Origin: Methylobacterium segetis
GTDB taxonomy: Bacteria; Pseudomonadota; Alphaproteobacteria; Rhizobiales; Beijerinckiaceae
DNA length: 59,065 bases
Reading direction: 5' to 3'
NCBI RefSeq assembly: GCF_004348265.1
Contig: NZ_SMNT01000023.1
Location: forward strand, 1 to 59,065
Shown here: positions 55,022-59,065 of the stretch, in pieces
How the letters are laid out: every line of letters starts with the position of its first letter
How positions within the stretch are numbered: position 1 is the first letter of the stretch
The notes under the pieces: generated by a model
What the model saw: only the letters and a program-made list of their open reading frames with translations
What the model was told of the DNA's origin: nothing
The model's database searches: none
Position numbers and translations under genes: made by a program

Positions 55022-55331
55022 CGACCGAGCCGCTTGGCTCGGCCTTGTACCCCGACAGGCAACGACGGGCGGGCGACCGAAGCTCGCGGGCATCACCAAG
55101 CGCGGCAGCAAGTACCTGCGCAAGATGCTGATCCAGGGTGCGCGATCCGCGATGCCGACGCTTCGGCAGAGCGAGACGCAGCTCGGCCAATGGCTGCGTG
55201 GTCTGCTCGCGAAGGCCCATACGAACACGGCGGTCGTGGCTTTGGCGGCGAAGATGGCTCAGATCGTCTGGGCGCTGCTGCGGCATGGGCGCGTCTACCA
55301 AGCGGCGGCCATTGCCGCCTGATCTGAGTTC

Positions 55332-55354
55332 GGCCGACACAGGGCGCGTCGGCC
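55332..55354 (+). terminator. Hairpin after the IS110 transposase
   Basis: A 7-bp stem (GGCCGAC and GTCGGCC) with a 9-nt loop lies 10 bp after the stop, followed by TTCTG. It may be the terminator or part of the IS110 end. Confidence 0.45.
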
Positions 55355-55514
55355 TTCTGATGTCTGCGAGCGGTGGGAGGAAGATGGCCTGACAGTCAAC
55401 CGATGTCCTGGAAGCCTTTGGCAGGCAAATGGCGCTCGACGCCGACCCCCTTATGAGGCCCAGGACGCGCGGATCTCCATCTTGGCCAACGGCTCGCCGG
55501 AAGGCCCGATACGT

Positions 55515-55898
55515 TTATGCAGACTGCTCAGACCAGCGGATCCAGAGCCACTTGCAGACGCGGCGGGCCATACGAGTCCCTCCCGAGGCGCAGCGGTGCG
55601 CCTTTACGACCGAGGAGTCGACCAGCACCTGCGTCGGCGGTCCGCCAGCTTGGGCGAGCGTCTCGAACAGTCTGGCCCAGACCCCCTTGGCTGCCCAGCG
55701 CACGAAGCGGTTGTAGAGGGTCTTCTTCGGCCCGTAGACCTCGCGCGGTGCGTCGGTCCAGCGGCCACCGCCTTCCAGCACAGGGACGATGCCGCCGATC
55801 ACGCGTCGGTCATCCACGCGAGCTTTGCCGCGCGTGTCGGTGGGCAGATGCGGCGCGACCTTCGCGAACTGCTCGTCCGTCAGCCAAAACTGATCCAT
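55515..55898 (-). pseudogene. IS5 family transposase, first frame only (truncated)
   Basis: The minus strand from 55898 encodes MDQFWLTDEQFAKVAPHLP, then YGPKKTLYNRFVRWAAKGVW and VLVDSSVVKAHRCASGGT, the first-frame product of an IS5-group transposase with its first catalytic Asp (VDSS). After the glycine-rich switch region (near 55,570) no second frame follows, so the C-terminal half is lost. It belongs to a different IS5 subtype from the element at 41913. Confidence 0.78.
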
Positions 55899-56287
55899 GG
55901 GCTCCTCCTACAGGAACCCTGAATCACACCGTGGCAGGAGTAGCCACCATTACGAGTCCGGACGCCAGTTCCAAGCGTGAGCGTTCCGCGATCAAACATT
56001 TGACGGCTGAATCCATTGAGTACCACGGCGAGGTAAAGGAAGCCAGCAGGGACCGGCACCTAGTGCTTTGACGCTGACAAAACGTACAGCGATTAGCCCA
56101 ATTTCTTCCGCGTTCGCAAGCGATTAGTAGGTGAGCGCGTGGTGCGTTCGTCTGCGTCTGTGCACTAGGAATATCGGTCACACTCCCTCGAGCACATGAT
56201 GGCTTGCCAAGCCTATAATTCAGCGCCTAAGAGCCGAAATATGGTTGCGGGCTAGCGTGCAGAATTTGCGATGGGCACCCAAAGGGG
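55899..56287. other. Intergenic region, about 390 bp
   Basis: No gene is recognised. Its left end includes the outer end of the IS5 relic; the rest presumably holds the promoter for the methyltransferase at 56318. Confidence 0.4.
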
Positions 56288-56317
56288 TTGATCGATGGCG
56301 CGTTCGTGGCTTCCGCC

Positions 56318-57112
56318 ATGGCACAGAGCCCACCAGCAGATAACGCCGATGTTGACATAGATGTCCACCGCAGAGAAAACCGCCTGCGGCAACGGAGGGT
56401 TAAAATCTTGACAACACGAGATAGTTGGGCGGTCCTAGCCCGAAAGGACGACATTCTGCGTCAGACGCTAGACGGAATTGCTGTCGCGACGAATCCTGAT
56501 GTTATTTGCGATATTGGCTGCTTCAATGGCGAGGAGATCGCCAGGTTTCATCGGCTTGTTCCGTCTGCAAGCTGCTATGCGTTCGAGGCGAACAAAAGAA
56601 ATATCGACAATTACATCAATGCACGAAGTGATCTCGAAGGCGTCGTTGTAAATAATGTCGCAGTAGCTGACTACGATGGGGAAATAGAATTCAATATTTT
56701 GAATGCTGAGGGCGAACAGGAAGACTGGAGGCGGGCGGCGGGATCGTTGAACGAGCGCACCGACGGGGTTGGCGGCGAGAAGGTGAGTGTTCGGTGTACC
56801 CGTCTCGACACCCATTTTGCATCGCAATTGAACGATAATTGCACTTTTCTTCTATGGATCGATGTCGAAGGAGCGCTTGATAGAGTGATTGCAGGCGGAC
56901 AGAAGTTGCTCAGCCGAACAATCGCTTTCCGAGCCGAAGTTGAACGGCACCAGTTTTGGGCCGGTCAAAAATTAGCACACGAAACGATATCTGCCATCGA
57001 GAATTTGGGATTTATCTTAGTCGCAGACAGTTATACCGAAGACGCGTTCGCTCAGAGTGACGTGCTATTTGTCAATAAAAATTGGCTTAAGCTCGCGTCG
57101 CGAGATGAGTAG
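56318..57112 (+). CDS. FkbM family methyltransferase
   Basis: This 264-residue SAM-dependent methyltransferase has the FkbM pattern: ICDIGCFNGEEIARFHRLVP (motif I, about 64-83), CYAFEANKRNIDNY, VVVNNVAVADYDGEIEFNI and, later, FLLWIDVEGALDRVIAGGQ, which is the diagnostic D-V-E-G block. FkbM-type enzymes O-methylate sugars in glycan and antibiotic pathways. The start is unclear: ATG 56318 is used here, and TTG 56288 is possible although its ribosome site would be too close. AT-rich codons are used, as in the other glycan genes. Confidence 0.87.
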   Translation: MAQSPPADNADVDIDVHRRENRLRQRRVKILTTRDSWAVLARKDDILRQTLDGIAVATNPDVICDIGCFNGEEIARFHRLVPSASCYAFEANKRNIDNYINARSDLEGVVVNNVAVADYDGEIEFNILNAEGEQEDWRRAAGSLNERTDGVGGEKVSVRCTRLDTHFASQLNDNCTFLLWIDVEGALDRVIAGGQKLLSRTIAFRAEVERHQFWAGQKLAHETISAIENLGFILVADSYTEDAFAQSDVLFVNKNWLKLASRDE

Positions 57113-57675
57113 CTCCGCACAAAGATAAATAGAATTTGGTGCGCAGCGCGTCGGTGAGGTGAATGGTGCGCGCCAAATTTTCTCTATGGAGTAGTTATGT
57201 CCCGCGGTTGGCGTTTCAGAAAATTTTTTTTCAGAAATAGAGCGGTTCTAATCAAGAAAATTCGCGGAACTTCCTAAACACATGTTCTCCAGCTACTTCG
57301 CCAAAAAGTTCGACCGGCCCCGGTTCCAGGCGGATAAGTCTTGTCCCGGTTCGATCTTAAAATCTTTCAAGCGGTACGGCAGAACTTCCAGTCTAGGCGT
57401 TTTAAAGACCAGACTATAGCTACCATGGGCATAGCGTTAGATGCATCTAGCACCCGTCATTGGTTCGAGCAGTACTCAATGGAACCCCATACCCAACAAC
57501 ATCGGGCCACCCATTGCCGGATAATACAAGATAGACAACCTGAGGCAAATGTACCTTGCTGCTGCGACTCACCTCCAGAAAAGAAAGGTCTATATGCAGT
57601 TGTCGGCGCTACACCGTCTTATTAGTAAGCTGACAGTTACATTAATTGTATTCTCTTAATCGTGGATCCAGCCAT
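57113..57675. other. Non-coding AT-rich stretch, 563 bp
   Basis: No gene is supported. A 94-codon frame at 57341 is rich in Cys, Gln and His without a recognisable pattern. Some of the sequence may be remnants of lost genes. The promoter for 57676 should lie at the right end. Confidence 0.45.
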
Positions 57676-58800
57676 ATGAGAATTGGTACAGCTGAAGGTC
57701 AATTTGAATTGTCGCGGGAGCTTCGAAGGCTTCTGAACAGTCGGATTGTGCAGTCTTCTGCAAAAGCGAGCGTGGAAGATCAAAAGGACTATATCCTGGA
57801 AGGGCCCTTTGCATTTGATGCTAACAGAGATGTCCGTTTTTCGCAAAACGACAATGGATTGTTCCGGCACTCACTAATATTGTTTACTCAGCAGTGGGTC
57901 GGCATACGGCAGGCATGTGGCGCGTTCCCAGGCCATAAGCTTGCTATTGACAGTCACAATAAGTTTACATTGGAGCAGGTAGAAGAAATCTTAGCTCTGC
58001 TACATCAGCATCATATAAAATCTGTGTTCGTGCACGGCATGGCTCCCTCGACCTCAAAATTACTTCGAGTGGTGAAACGCGCTATGCCTGAGTTAAGAAT
58101 ATTCGGAGTTTGGCACGGCACGATGGCGGGATGGTCTTATTCGGAGGAGCTTGCACTATTTCGGGAATTTTTGAGTCTCGCCCAGACGAGGATTTTTGAG
58201 AAAATTGGCTTTTTGCGGACGGGTATGCATCATCTCTCAGAGTATGCTTTTCCCAAAACGCTCGTAAATCTGGTTCCAAAAACAGATATCGAGCGGGCCA
58301 CTTTACCGTTTTTCACTAAGCCGCTCAAGTGTATTTTCCCAAGCTGGAACAACCAATGGAAAAACATGTTCACGAACGTGGTTGGTGCCCAAAGCTCGCC
58401 TTATGTCGATGAAATACTTGCTTACTCACAGTCCGATATCGACATTTTCTCGAAGTTAAAGCATGTTCCTTTTATTGATCATAGCGCTCATATGCACAGA
58501 TTAAGTTTGATTGATCTTTGTTTAAATGTCTCGGTCAACGATTGCCAACCAATGACTGAGCTTGAGGGGCTGAGTGTAGGTACCCCCTCCCTCCGCGGTG
58601 ACCTCGACCTCGATTTTGTCACCCTTCATGAATATGAGAGACTGTTCACGGTCAGTAAATACCTAAACGCGGATGCAATTCGGTCCAAAATCTCTGATTT
58701 GGCAGCTCTCGATGGGCAGTATATTTTCGATATCGTTGTAGAATATCGTCAGTTACTATACAAAAGGAGTTTCGAGAGGTATAGCGAATTCATCAATTAA
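57676..58800 (+). CDS. Glycosyltransferase-like protein (GT-B fold suspected)
   Basis: This 374-residue soluble protein has no signal peptide. The C-terminal half resembles the acceptor/nucleotide part of GT-B enzymes: LNVSVNDCQPMTELEGLSVG (about 295-314), followed by TPSLRGDLDLDFVTLHEYER, similar to the E-x-x-x-x-G-x-P-x-x motif of GT1/GT4 families. The N-terminal half has HHIKSVFVHGMAPSTSKLLR and IFGVWHGTMAGWSYSEELAL, which could be acceptor-side loops. Start: ATG 57676; TTG 57646 is an alternative. The family is not certain. It is the last gene of the AT-rich island. Confidence 0.7.
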   Translation: MRIGTAEGQFELSRELRRLLNSRIVQSSAKASVEDQKDYILEGPFAFDANRDVRFSQNDNGLFRHSLILFTQQWVGIRQACGAFPGHKLAIDSHNKFTLEQVEEILALLHQHHIKSVFVHGMAPSTSKLLRVVKRAMPELRIFGVWHGTMAGWSYSEELALFREFLSLAQTRIFEKIGFLRTGMHHLSEYAFPKTLVNLVPKTDIERATLPFFTKPLKCIFPSWNNQWKNMFTNVVGAQSSPYVDEILAYSQSDIDIFSKLKHVPFIDHSAHMHRLSLIDLCLNVSVNDCQPMTELEGLSVGTPSLRGDLDLDFVTLHEYERLFTVSKYLNADAIRSKISDLAALDGQYIFDIVVEYRQLLYKRSFERYSEFIN

Positions 58801-58833
58801 ATTACGTCAATACCGGTTATAGTAGGTTCAGAG

Positions 58834-59065
58834 ATGTGCGGCATTGTAGGCATCGTCGGGCGCGACGCGGTGGCAGGACAGGTCATCGAGGCGCTGCGCC
58901 GCCTCGAATACCGCGGCTACGACTCGGCCGGCATCGCAACCCTCGAGCACGGACGCCTCGAGCGCCGCCGCGCCGAGGGCAAGCTCGCCAACCTCCAGCT
59001 CAAGCTCATCCAGGCCCCCCTGTCCGGCGCCATCGGCATCGGGCACACCCGGTGGGCCACCCACG
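58834..59065 (+). CDS. glmS: Glutamine--fructose-6-phosphate aminotransferase, N-terminal part (partial)
   Basis: GlmS makes glucosamine 6-phosphate from fructose 6-phosphate and glutamine, the entry to UDP-GlcNAc for peptidoglycan, lipopolysaccharide and surface glycans. The start [13 protein letters not shown] places the catalytic Cys2 directly after Met. Then come [16 protein letters not shown] and [11 protein letters not shown], all signature blocks of the glutaminase domain. The gene runs off the right edge after 77 codons. High-GC codons return here, marking the end of the AT-rich island, 33 bp after the preceding stop. Confidence 0.96.
   Translation, partial: MCGIVGIVGRDAVAGQVIEALRRLEYRGYDSAGIATLEHGRLERRRAEGKLANLQLKLIQAPLSGAIGIGHTRWATH

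Larger units (their letters stand above)
52902..55322 (+). pseudogene. IS110 family transposase, split by an IS256 insertion
   Basis: The N-terminal DEDD domain starts at ATG 52902 (GIDLGKNSCSLVGLD, AMEACCGAHHMGRALAAQG, YVKAQKNDDRDAEAIAEAAT) with GGAGCAGG upstream. A GAG-to-TAG change (53292-53294) and a frameshift near 53,375 break it. The C-terminal transposase-20 part starts at 53,500 (ARRLTTIPGIGALNATALVA). It is interrupted at 53,630 and resumes at 55,022 (RAAWLGLVPRQATTGGRPKL, YLRKMLIQGARSAM) to the stop at 55322. Joining the two sides restores FSRGRDRAAWLGLVPRQ exactly. Confidence 0.88.

Noticed and set aside
57341..57625. 94-codon plus-strand frame between two glycan genes
   Set aside because: Unusual Cys/Gln/His-rich chain with no ribosome site or recognised domain.
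1..59065. CRISPR arrays, prophage genes and replication origins
   Set aside because: No regularly spaced repeats, phage structural genes or DnaA-box clusters are seen.

Overview
The window is a high-GC alphaproteobacterial chromosome segment, most likely from Methylobacterium or a close relative. The evidence is the family content: a NepR/EcfG-type general stress sigma factor, a MucR-family regulator, DUF2865 and DUF1236 secreted proteins, a CreA-family protein, a MoxY-like histidine kinase, and the maf-yacG pair near tRNA-Phe. The genus is an inference from gene content, not from a database search.

Positions 1 to about 34,800 are ordinary dense, GC-rich core chromosome. From left to right it holds a glycine-rich secreted protein cut by the window edge, DUF2865 and CreA-family proteins, cysS, a LOG-family phosphoribohydrolase, a LysM envelope protein, an Atm1-type ABC exporter followed by psd-pssA (phosphatidylethanolamine synthesis), and mscL. 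Next comes a stress-regulation cluster: a NepR-like small protein, a DUF1236 protein, and an EcfG sigma factor whose N-terminus looks like a fused NepR. Then follow a class II glutamine amidotransferase, an ABC-exporter-like protein with decayed ATPase motifs, an L,D-transpeptidase, a metallo-hydrolase, an amino-acid permease, TenA, a histidine kinase/response regulator pair, a DEAD-box helicase, a Ca2+/H+ antiporter, a sulfite-oxidase-like enzyme overlapping a flavin reductase gene, a methyltransferase, a GT61 glycosyltransferase, a lytic transglycosylase and an NAD(P)H oxidoreductase.

Positions about 34,900 to 58,800 form a visibly AT-richer accessory island. It carries surface-glycan genes: a second GT61 enzyme, three methyltransferases, a glycosyltransferase pair (48.5-51.3 kb), another glycosyltransferase-like protein and an ABC-2 polysaccharide-type permease with no ATPase partner in view. 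Among them lies a graveyard of insertion sequences: IS481, IS5 (one complete copy, one copy with an internal deletion, and other relics), IS3, IS630 (two relics), and an IS110 element split by an IS256 element with a clear 8-bp target duplication. The island also contains tRNA-Phe, tRNA-Gly(CCC) and the housekeeping maf-yacG pair, so it is probably a patchwork laid over old core sequence. Core-like GC returns abruptly at glmS, which runs off the right edge.

The points most worth following up are the NepR-EcfG fusion with a second NepR-like gene close by, the degenerate triple-module ABC protein, a MucR protein lacking zinc ligands, two transposase relics whose parts face each other head to head, and the orphan glycan-export permease.
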